Of a stretch of DNA of 64,000 bases, positions 15,109 to 23,741 are shown one piece after another. This DNA is from Selenomonadaceae bacterium (GTDB lineage: Bacteria; Bacillota; Negativicutes; Selenomonadales; Selenomonadaceae). A model generated the notes under the pieces. The model was not told the DNA's origin. It made no database searches and saw nothing but the letters and a program-made list of their open reading frames with translations. The position numbers were made by a program, and so were the translations under genes. The stretch is from contig JAGBMX010000033.1 in the NCBI GenBank assembly GCA_017634675.1, forward strand, positions 1-64,000. Reading direction: 5' to 3'. How positions within the stretch are numbered: the first letter of the stretch is position 1; each line of letters starts with the position of its first letter.

Positions 15109-17031
15109 GTGATTAAAGTTACGATGAAAGACGGCGCAGTACGAGAAGCGCAAGAGGGGATTACGATTCAGGAATTTGTAAAGAATTTTAGCAACAGCTT
15201 GGCGAAAAAAGCGCTAGCGGCAAAATTAGACGGCGAAACACGCGATCTTACAGCGCCCATTACAAAAGATGCGAAACTTGAAATTTTAACATTTGAGGAC
15301 GAGGACGGCAGATGGGCGCTTCGTCACACCGCTTCTCATATTTTGGCGCAAGCCGTAAAGCGTTTGTATAAAGACGCTAACGTAATGCTCGCTATCGGGC
15401 CCGCTATTCAAAACGGGTTTTATTACGACATAGACATGGAAAAACAGCTGACAGACAGCGATCTTCTTGATATTGAGAAAGAAATGAAGAAAATCGTAAA
15501 AGAGAACCTTCCCCTCGTAAGAAGCGAAGTCAGCCGAGCGGACGCCATACAAATGTTTAAAGACAAGGGCGAAAAATATAAGGTTGAGCTTATCGAAGAT
15601 TTGCCGGAGGACGCAACGATTTCTCTATATACTCAAGGCGAATTTGTGGATTTATGCGCAGGGCCTCATGTCGTTTCAACGGGGAAAGTAAAGGCGTTAA
15701 AACTTCAAAGCGTAAACGGCGCATATTGGCGCGGCAGCGAAAAAAATAAAATGCTCCAGCGTATTTACGGCACGGCTTTTGAGAAAGAAGAAGATTTAAA
15801 GAATTACCTCCATATGCTTGAAGAAGCCGCAAAGCGCGATCACAGAAAGCTGGGAAAAGAACTTGACCTCTTTAGCTTACACGAAGAAGGTCCGGGATTC
15901 CCGTTTTTCCATCCGAACGGCATGATTATAAGAAACGAGCTTATAAATTATTGGAGAGAAGTCCATCGCCGTTACGGGTATCAGGAAATAAAGACTCCGC
16001 TCATATTAAATCGCGCTCTTTGGGAGCAATCCGGGCATTGGGCGCATTATAAGGAAAATATGTACTTTACCCAAATCGACGATGAAGATTATGCAGTAAA
16101 ACCAATGAACTGCCCGGGAGGAATGCTTGTATATAAGAGCCATCCTCATAGTTATCGCGAACTTCCTCTCCGTATGTGCGAACTTGGCGTGGTGCATCGC
16201 CACGAGTTATCGGGGGCGCTTCACGGCTTGTTTAGGGTTCGCAATTTTACACAGGACGATGCTCATTTGTTTATAACTCCCGAACAGATTGAGGGGGAAA
16301 TTCAGCGCACGATAGACCTTTTTGACGAAGTTTACAATACCTTCCATTTAAAATATACGGCGGAACTTTCAACGAGACCCGAAGATTCAATGGGTTCCGA
16401 CGAAATGTGGGAAAAATCGACAAAAGCGCTGCAAAACGCTCTTGAAAATCGCGGTTTAAAGTATATCATAAACGAAGGCGACGGCGCGTTTTACGGACCT
16501 AAGATTGATTTCCATTTGGAAGATTCCATCGGGCGTACTTGGCAATGCGGCACAATCCAGCTTGATATGCAAATGCCGGAAAAATTCGACCTCACCTATG
16601 TTGGCGAAGACGGCGAAAAACACCGTCCCGTCATGCTTCATCGAGTGGTTTACGGCAGTATCGAACGCTTTATAGGCATACTTACCGAAAACTACGCAGG
16701 CGCTTTCCCCACTTGGCTTGCGCCTGTGCAGGTTCGCATACTTCCCATTACGGATAAACACGCAGATTACGCCTACGAATTAAAGAAAAAGATGTTTGAC
16801 GCAAACATTAGAGTAGAAGTTGACGACCGCAACGAAAAAACCGGCTATAAAATTCGCGAAGCGCAAGTCAAAAAAATCCCATACGCCATTGTAGTCGGCG
16901 ATCAGGAAGTAGCAAACAACACGGTAAACGTTCGCCGCTACGGTGAAAAAGACTCCAACACCATGAACTCTCAAGATTTCATCGAAAAAGTCTTAAAGGA
17001 AATTGAACTTAAAGAAGATCGGTTGGGGTAA
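15109..17031 (+). CDS. thrS: Threonine-tRNA ligase
   Basis: ThrRS charges tRNA-Thr and edits Ser-tRNA. The 640 residues cover an N-terminal TGS domain (about 1-60), the editing domain (HTASHILAQAVKRL, with a later CAGPHV segment near residue 183), the class II catalytic core (MNCPGGML near 331, RNFTQDDAHLF) and a C-terminal anticodon-binding domain. The GTG start has AGGGGG eight bases upstream. Expression may be tuned by the leader hairpin. Two long palindromes separate it from def. Confidence 0.97.
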   Translation: MIKVTMKDGAVREAQEGITIQEFVKNFSNSLAKKALAAKLDGETRDLTAPITKDAKLEILTFEDEDGRWALRHTASHILAQAVKRLYKDANVMLAIGPAIQNGFYYDIDMEKQLTDSDLLDIEKEMKKIVKENLPLVRSEVSRADAIQMFKDKGEKYKVELIEDLPEDATISLYTQGEFVDLCAGPHVVSTGKVKALKLQSVNGAYWRGSEKNKMLQRIYGTAFEKEEDLKNYLHMLEEAAKRDHRKLGKELDLFSLHEEGPGFPFFHPNGMIIRNELINYWREVHRRYGYQEIKTPLILNRALWEQSGHWAHYKENMYFTQIDDEDYAVKPMNCPGGMLVYKSHPHSYRELPLRMCELGVVHRHELSGALHGLFRVRNFTQDDAHLFITPEQIEGEIQRTIDLFDEVYNTFHLKYTAELSTRPEDSMGSDEMWEKSTKALQNALENRGLKYIINEGDGAFYGPKIDFHLEDSIGRTWQCGTIQLDMQMPEKFDLTYVGEDGEKHRPVMLHRVVYGSIERFIGILTENYAGAFPTWLAPVQVRILPITDKHADYAYELKKKMFDANIRVEVDDRNEKTGYKIREAQVKKIPYAIVVGDQEVANNTVNVRRYGEKDSNTMNSQDFIEKVLKEIELKEDRLG

Positions 17032-17041
17032 AGGCGAGTTC

Positions 17042-17091
17042 TTTCTTTTCTTTTTCTCTTTTTTTGTAAAAAAAGAGAAAAAGAAAAGAAA
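17042..17091 (+). repeat. Polypyrimidine/polypurine palindrome, copy 3 (after thrS)
   Basis: Perfect 24-bp arms (17042-17065 and 17068-17091) flank the centre GT. It starts 10 bases after the thrS stop and lacks the pyrimidine leader found before the other copies. No T-run follows, so it is not a standard terminator. It is the only copy that is not directly ahead of a gene start. Confidence 0.8.
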
Positions 17092-17171
17092 CAATCGAAA
17101 AAGAGAAAAAAACTTTAATAATGGGTTTAGTGAATATTAAATATTCCTGCCAAAATTGAAAGTTAGAGTCT

Positions 17172-17252
17172 GTTAAAGTTTTTTCTTTTTTCTTTGTTAC
17201 TTTCTTTTTTCTTTTTCTTTTTTACAAAAAAGAAAAAGAAAAAAGAAAGTAA
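17172..17252 (+). repeat. Polypyrimidine/polypurine palindrome, copy 4
   Basis: A leader (TTAAAGTTTTTTCTTTTTTC...TTTG) is followed by perfect 27-bp arms, 17197-17223 and 17226-17252, around AC. Arm ends are TTAC/GTAA as in copy 2. It lies 32 bases before the def start. Confidence 0.87.
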
Positions 17253-17284
17253 GAAGCTGAAACGAAGAAAAAGGAGCGTCGCTT

Positions 17285-17752
17285 GTGGCTATATTGGAGA
17301 TAAAGAAAGCGGGAGATCCTGTTTTAAAGAAGGTCTGCGAACCCGTGGGGCATATTGATAAAGCTTTGAGGAAAATGCTTGACGATATGGCGGAGACTAT
17401 GAAAAAGGCTGATGGAGTGGGGCTTGCCGCGCCGCAGGTGGGAAAACCTATTCGAGCCGTTGTTATAGACGCAGGCGAAGGGCTTCACGAGCTTATAAAT
17501 CCCGAGATAACTTTTAAGGAAGGCACGGTTAAAGATACGGAAGGATGCCTTTCGGTACCGGAATATTATGGCGAAGTACAGAGATTTGCGAGGGTGAAGG
17601 TAAAGTTTTTGAATAGATGGGGAAAAAAGCAGCATTTGACGGCTGAAGGGCTTTTGGCGCGTTGTATTCAGCATGAGCTGGATCATTTGGAAGGAAAACT
17701 TTTTATAGACGTTGCGGAAAATTTGAGATTGCGGGAGGAGAACTCGAAATGA
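17285..17752 (+). CDS. def: Peptide deformylase
   Basis: It removes the formyl group from N-terminal Met of new proteins with a bound metal. The 155 residues carry the three family motifs: GVGLAAPQVG (about 43-52), EGCLS (about 88-92) and QHELDHLEG (about 130-138), with Cys and two His as metal ligands. The GTG start follows AAGGAGCG. It overlaps fmt by four bases (ATGA), the classic def-fmt pair. Confidence 0.97.
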   Translation: MAILEIKKAGDPVLKKVCEPVGHIDKALRKMLDDMAETMKKADGVGLAAPQVGKPIRAVVIDAGEGLHELINPEITFKEGTVKDTEGCLSVPEYYGEVQRFARVKVKFLNRWGKKQHLTAEGLLARCIQHELDHLEGKLFIDVAENLRLREENSK

Positions 17753-18699
17753 AAGAGCTTCGAGTGCTTTTTATGGGTACTCCCGATTTTGCCTTGCCGT
17801 CTTTAAAAATGCTTACCGAAGAAACAAACGTGGTTGCGGTTGTGACTCAGCCTGATAAACCAAAAGGCAGAGGGCATAAGCTTATGCCGCCGCCTGTAAA
17901 GGTTTTTGCCGACGAAAAAAATATTCCGGTGTATCAACCTAAAAAGGTGAGAGAGCCGGAATTTGTGAAAAAATTAAAAGAACTCGCGCCGGATGTTATA
18001 ATAGTGGTGGCGTTCGGACAGATTTTACCCGAAGAAATTTTGAATTTCCCAAAATACGGCTGCATTAACGTGCATGGTTCGTTGCTTCCCGCATATCGCG
18101 GCGCAGCGCCGATTGAATGGAGCATTATAAACGGCGAGAAAAATACCGGCGTTACTACAATGTTTATGGCGGCTGGACTTGATACCGGCGATATGCTTTT
18201 AAAAGAGGAAGTTGCAATATCCGAGGACGAAACGGCGGATGAATTGAGGGCTGTTTTAAGTGAAATCGGGGCAAAGGTGTTAAAGCAAACTTTGCTGAAA
18301 ATGTTGTCCGGCGAATTAAAAAGGGAAGTTCAAGACGATTCAAAGTCAAGTTATGCGAGTAGAATTGTAAAAGAAACGGGTTTGATTGATTGGACTAAAA
18401 GCGCAAGAGATATTCATAATCTTGTTAGAGGATTAAACTCGACTTCTGTTGCGTATACCAATTTCAACGGTGAAGTGTTTAAAATTTGGCGGACAAAATT
18501 GCTTGCGTGTGGAATCGATGTACCTTCGGGCGATTTTGAAGTCGGAAGCATACTAAAAACTGATAATGACGGGATTTATGTTAAAACCGGCGATGGCGTT
18601 TTGCTGATAACGGAGGTGCAAACCCCCGGAAAGAAAAAAATGTCCGCAAAAGACTACCTACGAGGTCATAGTATAAAATTACCGTCGAGATTTACATAA
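17749..18699 (+). CDS. fmt: Methionyl-tRNA formyltransferase
   Basis: It formylates initiator Met-tRNA using 10-formyltetrahydrofolate. The 316 residues include the catalytic segment with Asn/His (INVHGSLLPAYRGAAPIEW, near residues 105-123), the AGLDTGDML motif (near 143) and the C-terminal OB-like tRNA-binding domain. It is translationally coupled to def. Confidence 0.97.
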   Translation: MKELRVLFMGTPDFALPSLKMLTEETNVVAVVTQPDKPKGRGHKLMPPPVKVFADEKNIPVYQPKKVREPEFVKKLKELAPDVIIVVAFGQILPEEILNFPKYGCINVHGSLLPAYRGAAPIEWSIINGEKNTGVTTMFMAAGLDTGDMLLKEEVAISEDETADELRAVLSEIGAKVLKQTLLKMLSGELKREVQDDSKSSYASRIVKETGLIDWTKSARDIHNLVRGLNSTSVAYTNFNGEVFKIWRTKLLACGIDVPSGDFEVGSILKTDNDGIYVKTGDGVLLITEVQTPGKKKMSAKDYLRGHSIKLPSRFT

Positions 18700-18703
18700 A
18701 TTT

Positions 18704-18786
18704 ATTAAATTTTTTTCTCTTTTTTTCTTTGCTTCGTTCTTTTTCTCTCTATTTTTTTCAAAAAAGAAAGAGAAAAAGAACGAAGG
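18704..18786 (+). repeat. Polypyrimidine/polypurine palindrome, copy 5 (imperfect)
   Basis: The leader is followed by arms of about 26 bp (18733-18758 and 18760-18785). Outer arm ends are CTTCGTTC/GAACGAAG, a paired change relative to CTTCTTTC/GAAAGAAG in other copies. The inner part (CTCTCTA against GAAAGAG) has a few mismatches. It lies upstream of the DUF116 gene; its purine arm runs into AAGGA. Confidence 0.8.
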
Positions 18787-18823
18787 AATTTTAATGTTAC
18801 CACAAACTAAGGAGTGTGCGTTC

Positions 18824-19588
18824 ATGGGAAAGAAGCGTCTTTTGTTGGGGCTTAATCTCTTGAGCGTAATTTTTTTATCTGTAATATTATATCTGGTTTG
18901 GAAGATAAGTTATTTGGGATTGTCGGAAATACATTCCGGTTTGCCGAATGTTTTGGGGATGATATTTGCTGCTCTGTCGCTTGGGTCGGTTGGGCTGATT
19001 TTGCTTTTGTGCTTGGCAGTTAAGGGAATAACGCCAATTTTTTTCGAGAAACAGATTTATTTTTTAATGAATGTGTTGTTTCCCGTCTCAAGAAAAATCG
19101 GAAAACTTTTCGGGGTGTCGAGGAGAAAGCTTGAAGGCTCTTTTATCGCGATAAGCAACGTTATTTTCTCTCGCCATAGGTTTAAGGCAACGGGAAGAGA
19201 TTTACTCGTAATAACCCCGCATTGTTTGCAGCTTGCGTCATGCCCTAGGAAGATAACGAGAGACCCCAATAATTGTAAACGTTGCGGCGGTTGCAACATA
19301 GGCGATTTAATGAATATGGCGGACGAGTTTGGATTTACCTTTTTCGTTGCGACGGGAGGTACGCTTGCAAGGCAAATTATAGTAGAAAAACGACCAAAGA
19401 TTGTGCTTGCGATCGCTTGCGAACGCGATTTAATGAGCGGGATTCAAGACGTTTATCCGCTTCCTGCGGTGGGGATTTTGAATATAAGACCAAACGGACC
19501 TTGTTATAATACGAAGGTGGATTTAGACGAGGTGCGAAACGCCATAAATGATATAGTTTCTGATGATGATAGCGCAAAACATCATTAA
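18824..19588 (+). CDS. DUF116 family membrane protein with Cys-rich domain
   Basis: The 254-residue protein has two N-terminal membrane helices (about 5-27 and 37-62). A cytoplasmic domain follows with conserved cysteines (HCLQLASCPRKIT, CKRCGGCNIGDL, IACERDL, NGPCYNT). The cysteine pattern suggests a metal or Fe-S site; the biochemical role of DUF116 is not established. It is commonly found beside fmt and rsmB in Bacillota, as here. The ATG at 18824 follows AAGGAG by nine bases; ATG 18794, right after the palindrome, is an alternative start. Confidence 0.85.
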   Translation: MGKKRLLLGLNLLSVIFLSVILYLVWKISYLGLSEIHSGLPNVLGMIFAALSLGSVGLILLLCLAVKGITPIFFEKQIYFLMNVLFPVSRKIGKLFGVSRRKLEGSFIAISNVIFSRHRFKATGRDLLVITPHCLQLASCPRKITRDPNNCKRCGGCNIGDLMNMADEFGFTFFVATGGTLARQIIVEKRPKIVLAIACERDLMSGIQDVYPLPAVGILNIRPNGPCYNTKVDLDEVRNAINDIVSDDDSAKHH

Positions 19589-19593
19589 TTTTT

Positions 19594-19680
19594 ATTAAAG
19601 TTTTTTCTTTCTCTTTTTTCTTTGCTTCTTTCTTTTTTCTCTTTCTTTTTTACAAAAAAGAAAGAGAAAAAAGAAAGAAG
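19594..19680 (+). repeat. Polypyrimidine/polypurine palindrome, copy 6
   Basis: A leader is followed by perfect 27-bp arms (19625-19651 and 19654-19680) around AC. The purine arm ends in GAAAGAAGGAG, resembling a ribosome site. It is almost identical to the uninterrupted form of copy 8 and serves as its reference. It lies 36 bases before rsmB. Confidence 0.88.
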
Positions 19681-19716
19681 GAGTTGGTCATTTACCGAAG
19701 AAAGAGGCGAATAAGC

Positions 19717-21045
19717 GTGAGTAATCCTAGGGAGAGCGCGGCTAAGATTGTTTGCGCAGTTTTTGAAAAGGATGCTTACGCAAATATCGCTTTGGCGAGT
19801 GAAATAAGGAAAAACAAGTATGACGATTTAGACAGAAGATTTTTAACGGAAATTGTCTATGGTTCCGTTAAAATGGGCATAACTTTGGATTGGATTTTGA
19901 AAAAATATGTAAATCGTCCGATGAAGAAAATTCCACCCATGATTCGCGCTATTTTACGCATATCCGCATATCAGGTTTTCTTTATGGATAAAGTGCCGAT
20001 TTCGGCGATTTGTAACGAGGCGGTTAAGCTCACAAAAAAATATGCGCATCAAGGTACCGCAGGCTTTGTCAACGCTGTAGTTCGCGCTATGGATAGGGAA
20101 AGAGATAAAGCGAAATTTCCAGATGAGGATAAAGCTCAATCGCTTTCGCTTTCAACAGGGCATCCTCTATGGATAATAAAGAGATGGACGGAACTTTACG
20201 GATTTGAAGAAACTAAAAAGCTTGCGGAATTTGACAACACCGAACCGATACTTTCCGTAAGAACGAATACGCTTAAAATCACGAGAAACGAGCTTTTGCG
20301 GAAAATGAGAAATGCGGGTATAGATGCGGAAAAATCTAATATTACGCCCGAGGGAATCTTGATAACAAAACACGGCGCGCTTGACGATACGGAAGCCATT
20401 CAAAAGGGAGAAGCGCAGGTTCAAGACGAAAGTTCGATGCTTGTTGCTCATGTATTGTCGCCTAAAGAGGGAGAGTTTATTATAGATTTATGCGCCGCTC
20501 CGGGAGGCAAAACCACTCATATTGCGGCTTTAATGAATAATAACGGTAGGATTTTAGCTACGGATGTTTATTCTCACAAACTCATTCGTATAGAGGAGAA
20601 CGCAAAACGTCTTGGAATTGACATAATAAAGACGAAAGAAATTGACGGGCGAGAAATTGGTAAATTGCATGAGGGTGCGGCGGACAAAGTTTTGGTTGAC
20701 GCTCCGTGTTCAGGCTTGGGTGTGCTTAGGAGACGACCTGACGCAAGATTAAAGAAAAATCCCGAGATGATAAAGGAACTTCCAAAATTGCAATTAGATC
20801 TTTTGGAAAGCGGCGCAAGAGCCGTAAAAAATGGCGGGGTTTTGGTATATAGCACCTGCACAATAGAACCTAAAGAAAACGACGAAGTGATCGAAAAATT
20901 CTTGTCCGTCCACGATGATTTTTATTTGGACGATACGGGAAGTTTTTTCCCTGTTGCAAAGCGAAGCGAAAAGCAAGTGCAATTACTGCCGACAAGAGAC
21001 GGTACTGACGGATTTTTCATAGCGAGACTTGTTAGGAAGGGATAA
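19717..21045 (+). CDS. rsmB: 16S rRNA (cytosine(967)-C5)-methyltransferase
   Basis: The 442-residue protein has an N-terminal NusB-like RNA-binding domain (about 1-140) and a C-terminal SAM-dependent Rossmann domain. Visible motifs are the LCAAPGGKTTHIA SAM loop, VDAPCSGLGVLRRRPD and the catalytic YSTCTIEPKEN cysteine segment. The GTG at 19717 follows AGAGGCG by eight bases and gives the usual start (SNPRESAAKIV); an upstream TTG is closer to the palindrome but has no properly spaced ribosome site. It is followed one base later by rlmN. Confidence 0.95.
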   Translation: MSNPRESAAKIVCAVFEKDAYANIALASEIRKNKYDDLDRRFLTEIVYGSVKMGITLDWILKKYVNRPMKKIPPMIRAILRISAYQVFFMDKVPISAICNEAVKLTKKYAHQGTAGFVNAVVRAMDRERDKAKFPDEDKAQSLSLSTGHPLWIIKRWTELYGFEETKKLAEFDNTEPILSVRTNTLKITRNELLRKMRNAGIDAEKSNITPEGILITKHGALDDTEAIQKGEAQVQDESSMLVAHVLSPKEGEFIIDLCAAPGGKTTHIAALMNNNGRILATDVYSHKLIRIEENAKRLGIDIIKTKEIDGREIGKLHEGAADKVLVDAPCSGLGVLRRRPDARLKKNPEMIKELPKLQLDLLESGARAVKNGGVLVYSTCTIEPKENDEVIEKFLSVHDDFYLDDTGSFFPVAKRSEKQVQLLPTRDGTDGFFIARLVRKG

Positions 21046-21046
21046 T

Positions 21047-22090
21047 TTGGTAAATATTTTCGGGCTAGATATCGAAGAAATAAAAGAGGCGATTTCAAAA
21101 CTGAATATTCCCTCGTACAGAAGCAAACAAATCGCAGATTGGATGTATAAAAAAGGAAAAAATTCGTTTTACGATATGACGAATTTGCCTAAAAATTTAC
21201 AGTCAACGCTTGCAACGGAATTTGAAATTTCTCCGCCGACTTTAACACAACGACTTGATTCAAAATACGGTGACACTTCTAAATTTTTGCTTTCCTTTGA
21301 TGAAAACACAGCGGTTGAAACCGTGCTTATGCGGAAAAAATATGGAAACAGCGTCTGCGTATCGACACAAGCGGGTTGCAATATGGGATGCGCCTTTTGC
21401 GCTTCGACTCTTTTGGGATTGTCGAGAAATTTAACCGCTACGGAAATGTTTGGCGAGGTTTATTATGTCGAAAATGAACTCAGAAAAGAAGGAATCAGCG
21501 TAACAAATCTCGTGCTTATGGGTTCGGGCGAGCCACTGATGAATTACGATGAGGTTATTAAATTTTTGCGACTCATACACGATGAAAACATTATGGGTAT
21601 AGGTTATAGAAATATAACGCTTTCAACGTCCGGTATTGTCCCGAATATATATCGCTTAATTGAAGAAAACCTGCCCATCACTCTTTCCATATCCCTTCAC
21701 GCGCCAAACGACGAACTTAGAACAAAACTTATGCCGATAAACAAAAAATATCCTCTAAAAGATGTTGTCGAAGCGGGGCAACTCTACGCAGAGCGCACCA
21801 AACGAAGGTTGACATACGAATATATATTGATAGACGGTATAAACGATGAAAAAAATCATGCCGTCGAACTTTCCGAATTGCTTAGAGGGCAGCTTGCAAA
21901 TGTAAATTTAATTCCGATAAATCCCGTAAAAGAAAGGAACTTTTATCGTCCTTCAAAGGAAAAAATCGCAGCTTTTTTAAATTATCTTTTAAAATCAAAT
22001 ATTTCTGCTACTGTTAGAAAAGAGATGGGCAAAGATGTAAACGCCGCTTGCGGGCAACTTCGAAACAGATACTTGGAGGAGGGAAATTGA
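21047..22090 (+). CDS. rlmN: Dual-specificity 23S rRNA A2503/tRNA A37 C2-methyltransferase
   Basis: A radical-SAM enzyme that methylates C2 of A2503 in 23S rRNA and A37 in some tRNAs. It has 347 residues. The CxxxCxxC cluster is visible in AGCNMGCAFCAST (near residues 109-121). The SGEPLMNYD segment and a C-terminal catalytic Cys (AACGQLRNR) are also present. The start is TTG 21047, six bases after AGGAAGG. The end overlaps the fhaA ATG by one base. Confidence 0.95.
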   Translation: MVNIFGLDIEEIKEAISKLNIPSYRSKQIADWMYKKGKNSFYDMTNLPKNLQSTLATEFEISPPTLTQRLDSKYGDTSKFLLSFDENTAVETVLMRKKYGNSVCVSTQAGCNMGCAFCASTLLGLSRNLTATEMFGEVYYVENELRKEGISVTNLVLMGSGEPLMNYDEVIKFLRLIHDENIMGIGYRNITLSTSGIVPNIYRLIEENLPITLSISLHAPNDELRTKLMPINKKYPLKDVVEAGQLYAERTKRRLTYEYILIDGINDEKNHAVELSELLRGQLANVNLIPINPVKERNFYRPSKEKIAAFLNYLLKSNISATVRKEMGKDVNAACGQLRNRYLEEGN

Positions 22091-22830
22091 TGGGCATTGC
22101 AAAAATCGAATCTTTCCTGACAAACAGAATCGAAGGTTTTTTCAACAATCGCTTTCATGGAGATTTGGAGCCGGTGGAGCTGTTTCAATCCCTTGAAAGG
22201 GAGATTTTATTAAAATCAAAAAAAGTAACCGGCGAGCTCATTGCGCCTAACGATTTTACCTTTTTCTTAGAAGAAAGCGATTACGGCAGGCTTTCTTCTA
22301 AACGCGTGATAGACGCTCTTTATGAAATAGCGGAGCGAAAAGTTATAAAAAACGATTCTTTTATGGATAAGGATTTAAAAATACGCCTTCAAAAGGATAA
22401 AACCCTTGAAGCGGGGGAATTTAAGCTTCAAGCCTGTTTTACGGAGAATAACGATGTTGAGTCGGATGCCGAGGAACCACATACCATTGTATTGGAACGG
22501 TCAAAATTCGATGTTCCGCTAAATCTCCCGAATAATCCCTCATTGGCGAGTCTTATAGTAACCGAAGGCAACAATGAAGGCGCAACTTTTGAACTTACCG
22601 ATAAAATGCTCTACATAGGAAGACGGGAAAAAAGCGATATTACGTTAAGCGACGATAAGATTTCAAGACTGCACGCTTATATCACATACGAGCGGCACCG
22701 TCACTATTTGATAGACGCTGGAAGTTTAAACGGCTCGTATGTAAACGACGACAGAATTGACAAAGCTTACATCAAAGATGGAGATGTGATTCGATTGGGC
22801 GAAACACTCTTGCTCTACGAGGTGATGTGA
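22090..22830 (+). CDS. FhaA-like protein (DUF3662 + FHA domain)
   Basis: The 246-residue cytoplasmic protein has an N-terminal DUF3662 domain (IESFLTNRIEGFFNNRF...LFQSLEREI) and a C-terminal FHA phosphothreonine-binding domain from about residue 155. The FHA core has YIGRREKSDITLSDDKISRLHA and a GSLNGSYVND turn. In Actinobacteria and Bacillota, FhaA links Ser/Thr kinases to cell-wall assembly. Position upstream of stp, ftsW/rodA, pbpA and pknB agrees. GGAGG precedes the ATG. Confidence 0.9.
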   Translation: MGIAKIESFLTNRIEGFFNNRFHGDLEPVELFQSLEREILLKSKKVTGELIAPNDFTFFLEESDYGRLSSKRVIDALYEIAERKVIKNDSFMDKDLKIRLQKDKTLEAGEFKLQACFTENNDVESDAEEPHTIVLERSKFDVPLNLPNNPSLASLIVTEGNNEGATFELTDKMLYIGRREKSDITLSDDKISRLHAYITYERHRHYLIDAGSLNGSYVNDDRIDKAYIKDGDVIRLGETLLLYEVM

Positions 22831-22834
22831 GCTT

Positions 22835-23002
22835 ATGACGTTGTTTATAAAAATTTTAAGCGTTGTTTTGGAATATGGGATGTTGCTGTGTTTGCTTTTT
22901 TTTGCGGTCAGGAGCGCCAACTATCTTTTTAGGGACATCAGAAAAAAATCTAAAGATTTAAAGATAAGGGAAACGCAGTTAAACGAAAAAATCGTAAGAT
23001 GA
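22835..23002 (+). CDS. 55-aa membrane protein, probable FhaB remnant
   Basis: A short gene with a good GAGGTGATG ribosome site overlapping the fhaA end, seven bases before the ATG. It codes for 55 residues. An N-terminal membrane helix (about 9-26, LEYGMLLCLLFFAV) is followed by RSANYLFRDIRKK and a charged tail. FhaB proteins usually sit at this spot and have one N-terminal helix followed by an FHA domain. Here the helix part looks FhaB-like but the stop comes before any FHA domain, and only 40 bases remain before stp. It may be a truncated FhaB or a separate small protein. Confidence 0.65.
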   Translation: MTLFIKILSVVLEYGMLLCLLFFAVRSANYLFRDIRKKSKDLKIRETQLNEKIVR

Positions 23003-23042
23003 AATCAACGACTAAGACGTTTAAATACTAGGGGAGATGATT

Positions 23043-23741
23043 ATGCGGGTTTTTCAAAGTACGGACGCAGGTTCCGTCCGAAGTACAAACGAAGATGCTC
23101 TTTTTGTATCGAAAGATACTCTGTTAGTGGCTGACGGCATGGGCGGTCATGCTGCGGGAGAAGTCGCAAGCTCTCTTTTGACCGAAACGGTAAAGAGATA
23201 TTTGAATGACAAAGATTTTATAGATGAATTGGTTTTAAAGGATGCCATTTTGTTGGCAAATGAGGCAATACTCCATAAAGCGAACGAAAAACCTGAATAT
23301 TACGGTATGGGAACCACGGCTACCCTTGCTTATACGAATAATAATATACTTTATTACGCTCATGTGGGAGATAGCAGGCTTTATGTTTTTAGAAACGGAG
23401 AGTTAAATCAGATAACCGAAGACCATTCCTATGTGGCTAATCTTGTGAAGGAAGGAGTCATTACAGAAGAAGAAGCGCTTCATCATCCCAAAAAAAATTA
23501 TATATTAAGAGCCGTTGGAATTGAAAAAAAGCTCGAAGTTGATACCGGAAAGTTTGCGTTGTCAAAAGGCGATAAACTTCTTCTTACTACAGACGGGATT
23601 ACCAATGTTCTCGACAAAGAAAATATCATAAAGATACTTTCAAACGATGATATTGATCCTGCGGATATGATGATAAAACTTGCGTTAAAGATGATTGCTA
23701 GGGATAATATTACGGCTGTAGTGGCGATTTACGATGAATAG
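23043..23741 (+). CDS. stp: PP2C-family protein serine/threonine phosphatase
   Basis: It counteracts the PASTA kinase PknB. The 232 residues carry the PP2C metal-binding and core motifs: STNEDAL (near 16), VADGMGGHAAGE (near 31-42), GMGTTATL, HVGDSRLYVF, LLLTTDGITN and a final DNITAVV. The ATG at 23043 follows GGGGAG by six bases; an ATG two codons earlier overlaps that site. It overlaps the next gene by eight bases. Confidence 0.94.
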   Translation: MRVFQSTDAGSVRSTNEDALFVSKDTLLVADGMGGHAAGEVASSLLTETVKRYLNDKDFIDELVLKDAILLANEAILHKANEKPEYYGMGTTATLAYTNNNILYYAHVGDSRLYVFRNGELNQITEDHSYVANLVKEGVITEEEALHHPKKNYILRAVGIEKKLEVDTGKFALSKGDKLLLTTDGITNVLDKENIIKILSNDDIDPADMMIKLALKMIARDNITAVVAIYDE

